Positions 43,949 through 54,055 of a stretch of DNA of 64,000 nucleotides are shown here, one piece after another. The stretch comes from Candidatus Pantoea gossypiicola (GTDB lineage: Bacteria; Pseudomonadota; Gammaproteobacteria; Enterobacterales; Enterobacteriaceae), in NCBI RefSeq assembly GCF_008632075.1, contig NZ_VWVM01000012.1, positions 4,533 to 68,532 of the forward strand. The letters run 5' to 3'. Made by a program: the position numbers and the translations under genes. The stretch's first letter is position 1; each line of letters begins with the position of its first letter. The notes beneath the pieces were generated by a model. The model did no database searches. It was not told where the DNA came from and was given only the letters and a program-made list of their open reading frames with translations.

Positions 43949-46900
43949 AAATCCTGACGCATACGTTGCTGGCCAGTTCACTGACCGCCGCGTTATGGCT
44001 GACGCCCGCTGGCGCGGAAACGTCGACGGCGATGGATAGCAGCAGTGCCGCGCCGGTAAACAGTGCGGCTCCAACGCCGCCTGAGGCTGCTGCAACCACC
44101 CAGCAAGCTGAGGCCACTGCAATCTCGAAATCTGCTGATGCCACCGCGAGTGCGCCGGTAAACAGTGCGGCTCCGACGCCGCCTGAGGCTGCTGCAACCA
44201 CCCAGCCAGCTGAGGCCACTGCAACCTCGAAATCTGCTGATGCCACCGCGAGTGCGCCGGTAAACAGTGCGGCTCCGGCGTCGTCTGCGGCCGCTGCAAC
44301 CACACAGTCAGTCGATGTCACTGTCAGTGCGCCAGCGGAAAACCAGGCCCCGGCCAGCGATGCGGCGTATGCGACGCCACCTGCAACGCCTGTTAATAAT
44401 GCTGCCACACCGGATGCCGGTTCAGCGCAGGTGACGACCCCGATGAGTGTGGGCGGGTCAGCAATGCCGTCAGTGCCATCCGCGGCCCAGCCCGAGGAAT
44501 CTGCACCGGCCTCTGCGCCACAGCGCGCAGTACCGGATGCCACGCCGTCATCAACCAACGCTTCTTACGCACCAGCGGGTGAGGCAACATCAGCGCCTCA
44601 GGCGTCAGCGAGCGGCGAGTCTTCTTCCGTCGCGCCGGCCACAGCGTCGGTGACGAGCAGTGGCGCAGTGACGCAGGATAGCAGCGCGCTTTCCACGGTG
44701 CCGCTGCCACAGGGGCTGAGCAATGCCGATCCGGCGCTGGAAGCGGCTGCCAGTGCGCTGCCCTACGCGCCGGGCCAGGCGACTGCACCGGTTGCAGAAC
44801 CGCAGCCACCCATCGCGGCGGCCATCAATCAGCCGATCAGCAGTGTGGTTTCTGTGGCCCAGATGGGCCAGGCGCGTGGTATCACGCTGACCGGCGGTCA
44901 GTTACAGTCGGGCATCACCTTTACTCTCCCCAGCGATGAAGTGATTACCAATGCGCGACTCAGTCTGACGCTGCGCGTCTCCGCCGCGCTGGCGGCACGC
45001 AACACCTCGCTGCAGCTGATGCTGAATGGTCAGCCGCTCGGCACGCTGCCGCTGGGTGCCACGGACAGTGACGTCAGTGATTATGAGCTGGATATTCCGG
45101 CGGCGATGGTGGTGTCGGACAACAACCTCAGTTTTAAAATCAACGATGCAGACAAGCTGCTGTGTGAGAAAGAGAGCGCGCAGCAGTATCAGGTCACCAT
45201 TCTGCCGAATACCGCGCTGCACCTTGAAGGACAGAAGCTTAATATCGGCACCCGCCTGCGCAACTTCCCGCGTCCCTTCCTGGATCCGCAGCGGATGACG
45301 GCGTCCACCATCACGATGGGTTTTGCCAGTAACGTCTCACCTGATGCGGTCAGCGCGGCGGCGCTGGTGGCTTCCTGGCTCGGCATTCAGAGTGATTATC
45401 GCGGCATCCGGTTCCCGGTGGTACGCGGCGAACTGCCGGAAAACAACGGCATCCTGTTTGGTCATCCTGGCGATCGAATCGGCACGCTGACGTTCCCGGC
45501 CAGTAATGGCCCGATGCTACAGGTGGTGGATAACCCCAGTAACCCGGTTTACAAATTGCTGCTGGTCAGTGGCAACAATGACGATCAGCTGCGTCAGGCG
45601 GCGAACCGTCTGACGACCCAGCCATTCACTACCGATGAGAGCCAGCTGCAGGTTCCTGTACAGACCATTGGCAACCGCAAACCTTACGATGCGCCGCGCT
45701 GGATTAACACTGACCGTCCGGTCCGCCTGAGCGAACTGCTGCGTAAAGATCAGAGCCTGACCAGCAGCGGCATCTGGCATGATGCGCTGCGGGTTAACTT
45801 CCGCGCCGCGCCTGATCTGTTCCTGTGGGATGGCGACACCGTGCCGGTCAATCTGCACTATCGCTTCCCGTCTGAAAGCTGGATTGATGAGGACAACTCG
45901 TTCCTTAACGTCATGCTCAACGGCACGTTTCTGCGCAACCTGACGGTCAACAAAGTTGGGCTGCTGGAGAACGCCTGGCATCGTTTAGGCGGTGATGCGC
46001 GTCAGGAGCAGTATCAACTGAATCTTGAACCTTATCTGATCTATGGCGATAACCAGCTGGCGCTCTACTTCAATATCAAACCGCGCGCCGATGCGCCCTG
46101 CGGCGTGCTCCTGAACAACAATATCAAGAGCCGGATTGAAGAGGACGCGTGGATCGATCTGAGCCATACCCGCCACTTCAGCATGTTGCCGAACCTCTCA
46201 TACTTTGTGGGTGCCTCGTTCCCGTTCTCGCGGCTGGCTGACTTCGGCCAGACCACGCTGCTGCTGCCGGAAACGCCCAGCGATGCCGAGCTGTCGACGC
46301 TGCTGGATCTGGCGGCGCGGGCCGGAACCGCGACCGGCGTGGCGCTGACGCAGAATCAGGTGCTGTTTGGTCTGCCCACTGGCGGCACCCATCTGGCGCG
46401 AATCCAGCAGAGCGATCTACTGGCGGTCAGCACCACCGGCAACAGCGCCTTCAATCAGGCGATGCTGGCGGCGTCACCCTATGATGCCACCAGCAGCACC
46501 TTTGGGGTGAAAGAGCCGGACACGCTGGAAAAATTACGCGGCTGGCTGACCGGCGACTGGAGTCGTCAGCAGCTGGATGCCGATCGTTACTTCTCTTCCA
46601 ACGAAGCATGGCGGGGCTTTCTCAGCTACCGGTCGCCGTGGAATCGCGATCGGCTGGTGGTGATGACGGTGGCAACCAGCGACGATCAGCTGTTACGACT
46701 GCACAACGATTTAAGTTCGGCACAGATTAACGCTGCAGTACGGGGTGATACCGCGATTATCACGGATGAAAACGGTATTCGTAGTTTCCGCGTCGGTGCA
46801 CAGTTCCCCAGCGGCGAGATGCCCTGGTACATGATGGTGGTGTGGTATGCCAGCCAGCACTCAGTGCTGCTGGCGGTGGCGGCGATGCTGCTCTCTGCAC

Positions 46901-46989
46901 TGGTGGGCAGTGCGGCCTGGGTGATGCTGAAGCGTCATGCCTGGCGGCGTCTGAACCCAAAGCAGGGCCATGATTCCGGCAGGAAGTAA
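43945..46989 (+). CDS. bcsB: Cellulose synthase periplasmic subunit BcsB (operon I), with long repetitive N-terminal extension
   Basis: 1014 residues, about 250 more than the operon II copy. A Sec signal (about 1-24, ending PAGAE) is followed by an Ala/Pro/Ser/Thr-rich low-complexity stretch to about residue 290, part of it made of 34-residue tandem repeats (SAPVNSAAPTPPEAAATTQ). The true BcsB body starts near VSVAQMGQARGITLTGG, with alternating carbohydrate-binding and flavodoxin-like domains. A single C-terminal helix (VLLAVAAMLLSALVGSAAWVML) contacts BcsA. BcsB guides the growing glucan through the periplasm. The extension may span or bind the cell wall; this is inference. Confidence 0.93.
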   Translation: MKILTHTLLASSLTAALWLTPAGAETSTAMDSSSAAPVNSAAPTPPEAAATTQQAEATAISKSADATASAPVNSAAPTPPEAAATTQPAEATATSKSADATASAPVNSAAPASSAAAATTQSVDVTVSAPAENQAPASDAAYATPPATPVNNAATPDAGSAQVTTPMSVGGSAMPSVPSAAQPEESAPASAPQRAVPDATPSSTNASYAPAGEATSAPQASASGESSSVAPATASVTSSGAVTQDSSALSTVPLPQGLSNADPALEAAASALPYAPGQATAPVAEPQPPIAAAINQPISSVVSVAQMGQARGITLTGGQLQSGITFTLPSDEVITNARLSLTLRVSAALAARNTSLQLMLNGQPLGTLPLGATDSDVSDYELDIPAAMVVSDNNLSFKINDADKLLCEKESAQQYQVTILPNTALHLEGQKLNIGTRLRNFPRPFLDPQRMTASTITMGFASNVSPDAVSAAALVASWLGIQSDYRGIRFPVVRGELPENNGILFGHPGDRIGTLTFPASNGPMLQVVDNPSNPVYKLLLVSGNNDDQLRQAANRLTTQPFTTDESQLQVPVQTIGNRKPYDAPRWINTDRPVRLSELLRKDQSLTSSGIWHDALRVNFRAAPDLFLWDGDTVPVNLHYRFPSESWIDEDNSFLNVMLNGTFLRNLTVNKVGLLENAWHRLGGDARQEQYQLNLEPYLIYGDNQLALYFNIKPRADAPCGVLLNNNIKSRIEEDAWIDLSHTRHFSMLPNLSYFVGASFPFSRLADFGQTTLLLPETPSDAELSTLLDLAARAGTATGVALTQNQVLFGLPTGGTHLARIQQSDLLAVSTTGNSAFNQAMLAASPYDATSSTFGVKEPDTLEKLRGWLTGDWSRQQLDADRYFSSNEAWRGFLSYRSPWNRDRLVVMTVATSDDQLLRLHNDLSSAQINAAVRGDTAIITDENGIRSFRVGAQFPSGEMPWYMMVVWYASQHSVLLAVAAMLLSALVGSAAWVMLKRHAWRRLNPKQGHDSGRK
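44044..44320 (+). repeat. 102-bp in-frame tandem repeat in bcsB (operon I)
   Basis: The GCGCCGGTAAACAGTGCGG block recurs at 44050, 44152 and 44254, exactly 102 bases apart. There are two full units and a diverging third. It codes for 34-residue Ala/Pro/Thr-rich units, so copy number can change without frameshift. Confidence 0.92.
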
Positions 46990-47000
46990 GGACAACAATA

Positions 47001-50000
47001 ATGAAAAAAAATCTGTTAAGTGCCGGTATCCGTAAAGCGTTACTGCTGGGCAGCGCGCTGGTCCTGTCACCGCCGCTGCTGGCGGCGGAAAGCGCCAATC
47101 CGGCGTTGCAGGCTCTGTTCGATCAGGCCTCCTACTGGCATCAGAAAGCGCATGACGACCTGGCGAAAGCCTCGCTGCAAAAGGTGCTGATGGTTGAACC
47201 CGGCAACACTCAGGCGCTTTATCTGCTGGCCCTCTATTCACAGCAGGGCGGCGACACGGCTGCCGCAGCACAGTATCGTGCCCGTCTCAGTCAGGTCTCC
47301 CCCAGCGATCCGCACCTGAGCGAGCTGGATAATGCGCGCCAGATGCAGACCATTCCACAGGCGCAGCTTTCGCTGGCGCGTCAGCAGGCGCGCAGCGGCA
47401 ACATTCCGGCGGCGTTACAGACCTGGCGCAATACCTTCAGCGGTAATGAGCCGCCACCAGGCGTCGCGGCGGAATATTATCTTACGATGGCGGGTGACCG
47501 TACGCTGCTGCCGCAGGCGGTTGAGGCGCTGCGGCAGTTTGCGGCTCAGCATCCGCAGGACACCGGCGCGCGGCTGGCGCTGGGTAAAGCGCTGAGCTAT
47601 CAGGAACCGACCCGTCGCGAAGGCATTGAGGTGCTGAGTTCGCTGGCAAGTGGTAATCAGGATGCCGATCGTTCACTGCGCCAGGCGCTGCTGTGGCTCG
47701 GTCCGCAGCCGTCAGATGCGGCACTCTATCAGACCTGGCAGCAGCGTCATCCGCAGGACGCTGCCGTTATCGACTACTACCGTAAAAATGTGGGTGGCGC
47801 AGAAAAAGGGGCCGGATTCAGCGCGCTGAACAGCGGTGACGTCGGCGGAGCGCAGTCCAGTTTTGAAAAAGTGCTGGGCGCGAATCCCCAGGATGCCGAT
47901 GCGTTAGCGGGCATGGGCTATGTGGCCCAGCGAGCCGGACGTTATCAGGAAGCGGCTGATTATCTGCAGCGCTCTGCTCAGCAGGGCGGCGATCAGGGTT
48001 CCTCGCGCCAGCAGCAGGCCGATGACGCGCGCTTTTACGCCCAGCTGGCCAGCGCGCAGCAGGCGCTGAAAAACGGCGACAGCGCGCAGGCGCTGACCTT
48101 AAGCGAACCGCTGGTCCAGGCTGACGGTGAAAAAGGGCTGGCCGCCAGGCTGTTCCGCGCCGACGTGCTGCGCCGCACCAATCAACCGCAGCAGGCTGAG
48201 CAGATCTACCGCACCATTCTGCAAAGTGATGCGGACAACCGCAGCGCCAAAGAAGGGCTGTTCTACGTTCTGCGTCAGCAGAATCGCAGTGCCGAAGCCA
48301 GTACGCTGCTCGGGGCACTGCCCGACAGCGTTCGTCAGAGCGTCACGCCACGGGCCAATGAAGCGGATGCGCTGCGTCAGCAGGCAAAGCGTCAGCTGGC
48401 GGCCGGTAACAACGCTGCTGCCATCGCGACGCTGCAGCAGGGTATTCAGCGCTATCCCTCCGATGGCTGGCTGCGGCTCGATTTAGCCCGGCTTTATCGT
48501 CAGCAGGGCGATACGCTGCTGGCGGCCAACGTGATGCAGCCGGTAATGCGCAACGGGGCCAGCACCAGCGAACTCTATGCCGGTGCGCTGAACGCCAGCG
48601 AAAGCGGTGGCTGGCAGCAGGCCAGCGCGTTGCTGGCACGCATTCCTGCCAATGCGCAGACGGCGGCGATGCGTGAACTGGCGCAACGGGTGAATTTCAA
48701 TCTGCAGATGAGTACCGCCGATCAGTACCTGGCGCAGGGCGCGACGGCCGCCGCCGTCAATACCCTGAAAGCGCTCACGGTCACGCCGCCCGCTAATCCG
48801 GTGGATGCCGGCAACCTGGCGCAGAAGCTGGCAAAGGCGGGCGATCTCACCAGCGCGGTGTCGGTGGTGCGCACGAACCTGCAGCGTGGCGTGCAGGGCA
48901 ATGCGGGCGATTATGCCGCGCAGATGGCGGTGCTGAATCAGGCAGGCCTCGGCAGTAAGGCGCAGCGCTTCCTCAGCAACCCGGAGCTGCAGGCGCGCAG
49001 TACCCCGACGCAGCTGGCCGGTATTCGTAACGGCTATCTGATTAACGAAGTGGATCGCCTGCGGCAGCAGCGGCAGTACGCGGTGGCCTATGACAAGCTG
49101 ATAGGTGCGCTGCAGCAGGATCCGCAGAACCGCGATCTGATGTTCGCGATGGCCCGTCTCTATCAGGACGGTAAGATGAACCGGGATGCGGGTGTCGTGT
49201 ATGACTACCTGATGACTCAGGATACGCCGACCCAGGATGCGCGTGTCGGGGCCATCAACGTCGCGCTGGCGCAGAACAATGTGCAGCGCGCCAGTGAACT
49301 GAGCCGCGGCCTTAACAGCGCCACGCAGACGCCGGATCGCCTGCTGCTGCTGGCGCGGGTCGCGGAAGCCAACGGCGAGCATTCACAGGCGATGGCATAT
49401 CTGCGTTCGGCACGCGGGCAACTGATTGGCCTGCAGGGCGCGCAGTCTGGTAGTGTGCCGACCGTGGGCGGCCTGGCGCTGGCGGACAATCCGTTTATCA
49501 ACCGCACCACCTCGCCGGTGGGACGTTCACCGTCCAGCTACGGCACCGTGCTGCCGTGGCAGGCGGCACCAGTAGCGGCTACTGCGGGCGTGACAACGCA
49601 GGATGAACCGGCAGCGGGCAGTAAAACCGTTTCTCAGCAGTCACAGATTCTGCATGACGTCGACACCATGATGGATTCGCTGCAGGAGAAAACCGGCACC
49701 TGGAGTCAGGGCATGGTGCAGGTACGCGGGCGCGATGGCGAGTCGGGCCTGAGCAAGCTGACGGAAGCCAAAGCACCGCTGACCTTCTCTACCGTGCCGT
49801 TTGAACAGGCGCGCCTCGATTTTACCGCCACGCCGGTCTCACTGACGGCGGGCAGTGGCGCAGCCGATGCCTGGCGGCGTTTCGGCACCAATGCGCTGAG
49901 CCAGGGGCGCGTGGTGGCCGCAGGCGGCGCGACGGTTAATGACCTGCCCAACGCGACCACCGATTCGCAGACCGCTTCTGGCGTCGAGCTGAATCTGGCG

Positions 50001-50816
50001 CTTAAGGGCGACAGCTACAAAGTGGATATCGGCAGTACACCGCTGGGCCAGGATCTCAGTACGCTGGTCGGGGGTGTGCAGTGGTCACCGAAACTCACCG
50101 ATTTCCTGACGCTGATCCTGACCGGTGAGCGTCGCGCGATTACCGACAGCCTGCTCTCTTATGTCGGCGCAGAAGATAAAGCCAGCGGCAAACGCTGGGG
50201 ACGCGTCACGAAGAACGGCGCGAACGCCCTGTTAAGCTACGATAATGGCGATGCGGGCTTCTACGCTGGCGGCGGCGCTTACAGCTACCTTGGTGAGAAT
50301 GTTGCCAGCAACAACAATCTGCAGGCGACCGCCGGGGCGTACGTTCGTCCGTTCCACAGTGACGACCGCGAGCTGAAAGTGGGCATGAATCTGGCGTGGA
50401 TGGACTTCTCAAAAAACCTCAGCTACTTCAGCTATGGGCAGGGCGGCTACTTCAGCCCGCAGAACTACGCGTCGGTCTCGTTCCCGATAGAGTTCACACG
50501 CAAATTTGACGATTTAAACGTCAATATCGGCGGTGCAGCCGGTTATCAGACCTACAGTCAGGATAAGAGCGCGTACTTCCCGGCGGATGCCAGCCTGCAG
50601 TCAGAGCTGGAAGCCCTTGCTGCCAGCGGCAGCGTGAAAGACGCTTACTACTCTGGCGGCAGTAAAAACGGCATCGGCTATAACCTGCACGCCGGAGCGG
50701 ACTACAAACTCAATAAAGATGTGACGATTGGCGGCCAGCTGGGTTATGACACCTTTGGTGACTACAACGAAAGCAGCGCCCGGCTCTATGTCCGTTACCT
50801 GTTCGGAGAGAAGTAA
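47001..50816 (+). CDS. bcsC: Cellulose secretion outer-membrane protein BcsC (operon I)
   Basis: 1271 residues. A Sec signal (about 1-28, ending LLAAES), then many tetratricopeptide repeats (about 30-820) forming a periplasmic superhelix, a low-complexity linker (about 840-900) and a C-terminal BcsC_C beta-barrel (about 930-1271) that ends in an outer-membrane-type strand (SARLYVRYLFGEK). It exports the glucan chain across the outer membrane. It starts 11 bases after bcsB and its stop overlaps the bcsD start (TAATG). Confidence 0.95.
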   Translation: MKKNLLSAGIRKALLLGSALVLSPPLLAAESANPALQALFDQASYWHQKAHDDLAKASLQKVLMVEPGNTQALYLLALYSQQGGDTAAAAQYRARLSQVSPSDPHLSELDNARQMQTIPQAQLSLARQQARSGNIPAALQTWRNTFSGNEPPPGVAAEYYLTMAGDRTLLPQAVEALRQFAAQHPQDTGARLALGKALSYQEPTRREGIEVLSSLASGNQDADRSLRQALLWLGPQPSDAALYQTWQQRHPQDAAVIDYYRKNVGGAEKGAGFSALNSGDVGGAQSSFEKVLGANPQDADALAGMGYVAQRAGRYQEAADYLQRSAQQGGDQGSSRQQQADDARFYAQLASAQQALKNGDSAQALTLSEPLVQADGEKGLAARLFRADVLRRTNQPQQAEQIYRTILQSDADNRSAKEGLFYVLRQQNRSAEASTLLGALPDSVRQSVTPRANEADALRQQAKRQLAAGNNAAAIATLQQGIQRYPSDGWLRLDLARLYRQQGDTLLAANVMQPVMRNGASTSELYAGALNASESGGWQQASALLARIPANAQTAAMRELAQRVNFNLQMSTADQYLAQGATAAAVNTLKALTVTPPANPVDAGNLAQKLAKAGDLTSAVSVVRTNLQRGVQGNAGDYAAQMAVLNQAGLGSKAQRFLSNPELQARSTPTQLAGIRNGYLINEVDRLRQQRQYAVAYDKLIGALQQDPQNRDLMFAMARLYQDGKMNRDAGVVYDYLMTQDTPTQDARVGAINVALAQNNVQRASELSRGLNSATQTPDRLLLLARVAEANGEHSQAMAYLRSARGQLIGLQGAQSGSVPTVGGLALADNPFINRTTSPVGRSPSSYGTVLPWQAAPVAATAGVTTQDEPAAGSKTVSQQSQILHDVDTMMDSLQEKTGTWSQGMVQVRGRDGESGLSKLTEAKAPLTFSTVPFEQARLDFTATPVSLTAGSGAADAWRRFGTNALSQGRVVAAGGATVNDLPNATTDSQTASGVELNLALKGDSYKVDIGSTPLGQDLSTLVGGVQWSPKLTDFLTLILTGERRAITDSLLSYVGAEDKASGKRWGRVTKNGANALLSYDNGDAGFYAGGGAYSYLGENVASNNNLQATAGAYVRPFHSDDRELKVGMNLAWMDFSKNLSYFSYGQGGYFSPQNYASVSFPIEFTRKFDDLNVNIGGAAGYQTYSQDKSAYFPADASLQSELEALAASGSVKDAYYSGGSKNGIGYNLHAGADYKLNKDVTIGGQLGYDTFGDYNESSARLYVRYLFGEK

Positions 50817-51259
50817 TGAGTGAGCATACGGGGATATCACATCCTTATCAGCCGGGCTGGTTTGACCTGGTCAGCGTGCTGATTGGCGGGATGATCGCCA
50901 ACGCCGGTCAGCAGGAGGCGGAAGCCTTTCTCTACAGGATGGGTGAATCGCTGGCGACCCGCTATCCTTTGCCAGCGTCTCGCACCGTGCAGGATCTGGA
51001 GCGCGAGGCCAACCTGCAACTGGCGCGGTTTAACTGGGGCTTTGTGCAGCTTCAGCCGGAAGAGAAGGCGCTGCTGATTGCGCATCACGCCTTACCGGCA
51101 GGCGACAGTCTTCATTCTCCGGCTGACTGGCAGGCGGCGTTTGGTGCGATCATCGCCGGGCTTTTTTCAGGCTGGTTGCAGGGCCAGGGCGGCAGCAGAA
51201 CGGTGCCGGTGACGCTTGAACTCAACGATGGCAGTACGCTGCACTATCGATATCAATAG
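50816..51259 (+). CDS. bcsD: Cellulose synthase subunit BcsD
   Basis: 147 residues with no signal peptide. In Komagataeibacter, BcsD forms an octameric ring in the periplasm or cytoplasmic scaffold that aligns glucan chains into crystalline ribbons. Length and the conserved FNWGFVQLQPEEKALLIAHHAL and GLFSGWL segments fit the family. Its presence defines operon I as bcsD-containing. Coupled to bcsC by a one-base overlap and followed nine bases later by bcsZ. Confidence 0.92.
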   Translation: MSEHTGISHPYQPGWFDLVSVLIGGMIANAGQQEAEAFLYRMGESLATRYPLPASRTVQDLEREANLQLARFNWGFVQLQPEEKALLIAHHALPAGDSLHSPADWQAAFGAIIAGLFSGWLQGQGGSRTVPVTLELNDGSTLHYRYQ

Positions 51260-51267
51260 GATCAGAA

Positions 51268-52275
51268 ATGAAACGTAAGCCATTCTGGATGGGTTGGATC
51301 TGCTCTGTTTTACTGCTGGCCTGCAGCGCGCAGGCAAGTGCCAGCGGCTGGGATACCTTTAAAAGCCGTTTTCTGACCGCCGAAGGGCGGATCACGGACA
51401 CCGCCAATAACAATGTCAGTCACACCGAAGGTCAGGGGTATGGCATGTTGCTGGCAGTGGCCAACAACGATCGCGCCACCTTTGATCGGCTGTGGCAGTG
51501 GACGCGTACTCAATTGCGTAATCCGCAGACCGATCTCTTCTACTGGCGCTATGTGCCGGGCAGTGATAATCCGGTGGCCGACAAAAATAACGCCTCGGAT
51601 GGCGATGTGCTGCTGGCATGGGCGCTACAGCGTGCCGCACAGAAATGGCAGGTGGAGAGCTATCAGCAGGAGTCTGATCGCATTCAGCGCGCCATCATCA
51701 AGCTGGATGTCACCCGCTTTGGCGGTCATACCGTCCTGCTGCCGGGCGCGCAGGGTTTCAATAAAACCAGCTACGTGGTGCTGAATCCCTCGTACTTCCT
51801 GTTTCAGGCGTGGCGGGAGTTTGGCGAGCGCAGTCATCTGCAGGTCTGGGATAAGCTGATTAATGATGGTTTTGATCTGCTGGGTAAGCTGAGTTTTGGC
51901 AAAACCGGCCTGCCACTGGACTGGGTCGCGCTGAATGCGGATGGGTCGGTTGCGCCGGCTGTCGGCTATTCAAACCGCTTCAGCTACGATGCGATTCGCG
52001 TGCCGTTGAACATCTGGTGGTACGATCCGCACAGTCTGGCGCTGGTGCCGTTTCAGCGCGTCTGGCAGGGTTACAGTCGCATGCTGACCCCCGCCTGGTT
52101 TGATGTGCTGGCGAATGCACCCGCCCCTTATCACCTTGAGGGCGGTCTGCTGGCGGTACGTGATCTGACGCTGAATGAGACCGGCTATCTGAGTGATAAG
52201 CTGGCTTCCGATCAGAACTACTTCTCTGCCAGCCTGCAACTACTGACCTGGCAGGCGTTTCAGGAGAAGCGCTGA
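51268..52275 (+). CDS. bcsZ: Endo-1,4-beta-glucanase BcsZ (GH8)
   Basis: 335 residues. Periplasmic glycoside hydrolase family 8 enzyme that trims cellulose during synthesis. Sec signal at about 1-25 (QASAS). The catalytic Glu54 is in SHTEGQGYGM, the Asp region is ASDGDVLLAWA (Asp111/113), and a further Asp lies in FSYDAIRVPLNIWW. It is the last gene of operon I and the only cellulase in the window; operon II lacks one between bcsB and bcsC, where E. coli keeps it. Confidence 0.96.
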   Translation: MKRKPFWMGWICSVLLLACSAQASASGWDTFKSRFLTAEGRITDTANNNVSHTEGQGYGMLLAVANNDRATFDRLWQWTRTQLRNPQTDLFYWRYVPGSDNPVADKNNASDGDVLLAWALQRAAQKWQVESYQQESDRIQRAIIKLDVTRFGGHTVLLPGAQGFNKTSYVVLNPSYFLFQAWREFGERSHLQVWDKLINDGFDLLGKLSFGKTGLPLDWVALNADGSVAPAVGYSNRFSYDAIRVPLNIWWYDPHSLALVPFQRVWQGYSRMLTPAWFDVLANAPAPYHLEGGLLAVRDLTLNETGYLSDKLASDQNYFSASLQLLTWQAFQEKR

Positions 52276-52280
52276 TCAAT

Positions 52281-52309
52281 CGCAGAACGGCGCTGGCCGC
52301 CGTTCTGCG
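52281..52309. terminator. Hairpin between convergent bcsZ and bcsG (1)
   Basis: A perfect 12-bp stem (52281-52292 with 52298-52309) with a five-base loop, six bases after the bcsZ stop. There is no T-tract, so it is more a 3'-end barrier than a classical terminator. Confidence 0.65.
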
Positions 52310-52321
52310 GCTGATAACCCG

Positions 52322-52353
52322 GTGTGTCAGTCGCTGAGCCGCGCCTGACACAC
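52322..52353. terminator. Hairpin between convergent bcsZ and bcsG (2)
   Basis: A 9-bp stem (GTGTGTCAG at 52322-52330, CTGACACAC at 52345-52353) with a 14-base loop, placed nearer bcsG. It may serve the leftward transcript. Confidence 0.55.
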
Positions 52354-52378
52354 ACTTCTGCTGTCCGGCGGTAATGCG

Positions 52379-54055
52379 TTACTGCGGGTAGGGCACCCAG
52401 TCGCCGCCGTTGAGCCTGATCCAGGGCTTGCCCTGATACATCACCACCACCGCACCGTCGTTTTCCGACACCACCGGCGTCTGCGGCAGCTTGTCGGTCA
52501 ATACCGACATATTGACATTCGGCGCGTTAAATACCTGCCCATCCACCACCCGCGACACAATTTCTGAGATTGCCAGCAGGCTGGTCGGCGCATCAATATT
52601 GAGAGGCTGACCCTGATGCGGGGCTTTCATGCCGACAAATTTAATCCCCACCGGCACATGCGTAATGGCAGGGCTGGGAATATCCCGCAGGCCTGACATC
52701 TGCATCTTATCGCCCTGCAGTGCGGCACCATGCTCCGGCACTACCAGCACCATCACCCGGCGGCCCGACTTCTCCAGCTGAGTGAGGAAGGCGTCGATTT
52801 GATCAAACAGCAGCTGAGCGCGTGGCTTCCACGGGGCGGTCTGGGTGCTGCCCAGCTCACGGGTGCCGTCGTGCAGCGGGATCAGGTTGTAGAAGGTGGC
52901 GCTGCGGGCATCGCTGCTCTTGCTGCGATCGTCGAGCCAGCGCTGCATTAACTGAGCATCGTTAAGTACCGGCGAGCCGTCGAATGAGTTCAGCTCCGGG
53001 GCAATGCCCGCCTGCGACATCAGCGGTGCCTGAATATCGCCACCCTCGCGCAGTTCCTTGAGATAGTTACCGAACACGCCGCTGTGATCCATCATCAGCT
53101 GCTCTTTAAAGCCCAGCTTCGCCAGATTATCGAACAGGTAACAGCGTGAATCGGTGGGTTTGTAGAGTTCGCTGTGCGAAGTCTGACCGCAGCTGGCACG
53201 CAGCAGACGAATCCCCGCCGGTCCGCTGTAGCTGGTGGCGGAGTTATAGTTGGTCAGCATGATGTCGACGTGCTGCCACAGCGGATGATTACGCAGCTGG
53301 GCGGCATCCATGTCGGACCAGGCGAGTGAACAGATGTTGATCACCAGGATGTCGAAGGGCTGCGAATCGGCCGGCAGGCTGTCAGGGAAATGGGTGACGC
53401 GCTTGCGCTCACTCTCATAAAAACGGCTGAGCCAGGCGGTCAGGCTGGCGCTGGTGGGCGCGGCAGACTGATCGAGCCCATCCGGCACGGCAGCGGCCTG
53501 GCTGGCAGCAGCCGGTGTCTGATTCAGCACCACCTGCGGGGTCGTCGCGCGGGTCGGCAGCAGCGACATCGCCGGACCCGCAATGGTCAGCACGTTGAGC
53601 CAGATTAGCATCAGCGAAACCAGCACGGTGATGCGAACCCACTGCGAAATAAACAGATAGAGCACCAGCAGAACAAACAGAGCACCCACCATTTGCCAGT
53701 TGATAAAACGCTCAGCCAGATCGAGCAGGTAAGCACCCGAGAAGCCCGCCAGCTGATCGCCCTGGCTGAGAATGCTGCTGAGTCCCGGTAGCCAGGTGTC
53801 ATGCCAGAACAGCGCGAAGCCAACAGGAATCGAGACCCAGTGGCGCAGGCGATGCAGGCGAACCGACGGCAGCGGGAAAAGCAGCCAGGCAAGAAACACT
53901 AAATTACTCAGGGCGTGAAAGTTGAGGTAGCCGTACCACAGCAGGGCGAATTTGACTAAAAAGTAGAAGTTCCAGCCGCCCAGTCCGCGCCAGCAGGACC
54001 ACAAACGGGAAGAGTGGGCCGCAGCGGGTTGATCATTTTTCATTAATTTTTGCAT
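52379..54055 (-). CDS. bcsG: Cellulose phosphoethanolamine transferase BcsG
   Basis: 558 residues. Inner-membrane enzyme that adds phosphoethanolamine to nascent cellulose. Four or five N-terminal helices (about 30-165) precede a periplasmic alkaline-phosphatase-like domain. The nucleophile is Ser277 in NSATSYSGPAG, followed by the RLLRASCGQTSH block, and metal ligands are in VVPEHGAAL. The C-terminus YQGKPWIRLNGGDWVPYPQ matches E. coli. It overlaps bcsF; the ATG at 54043 is an alternative start. Confidence 0.95.
   Translation of the reverse strand: MQKLMKNDQPAAAHSSRLWSCWRGLGGWNFYFLVKFALLWYGYLNFHALSNLVFLAWLLFPLPSVRLHRLRHWVSIPVGFALFWHDTWLPGLSSILSQGDQLAGFSGAYLLDLAERFINWQMVGALFVLLVLYLFISQWVRITVLVSLMLIWLNVLTIAGPAMSLLPTRATTPQVVLNQTPAAASQAAAVPDGLDQSAAPTSASLTAWLSRFYESERKRVTHFPDSLPADSQPFDILVINICSLAWSDMDAAQLRNHPLWQHVDIMLTNYNSATSYSGPAGIRLLRASCGQTSHSELYKPTDSRCYLFDNLAKLGFKEQLMMDHSGVFGNYLKELREGGDIQAPLMSQAGIAPELNSFDGSPVLNDAQLMQRWLDDRSKSSDARSATFYNLIPLHDGTRELGSTQTAPWKPRAQLLFDQIDAFLTQLEKSGRRVMVLVVPEHGAALQGDKMQMSGLRDIPSPAITHVPVGIKFVGMKAPHQGQPLNIDAPTSLLAISEIVSRVVDGQVFNAPNVNMSVLTDKLPQTPVVSENDGAVVVMYQGKPWIRLNGGDWVPYPQ

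Noticed and set aside
44044..44320. CRISPR-like array
   Set aside because: The repeats are 102-bp in-frame coding units without spacers; no cas genes or short palindromic repeats occur in the window.
43839..44558. 239-codon minus-strand frame over the bcsA-bcsB junction
   Set aside because: It arises from the Ala/Pro-rich tandem repeats of bcsB read in reverse; no independent support.
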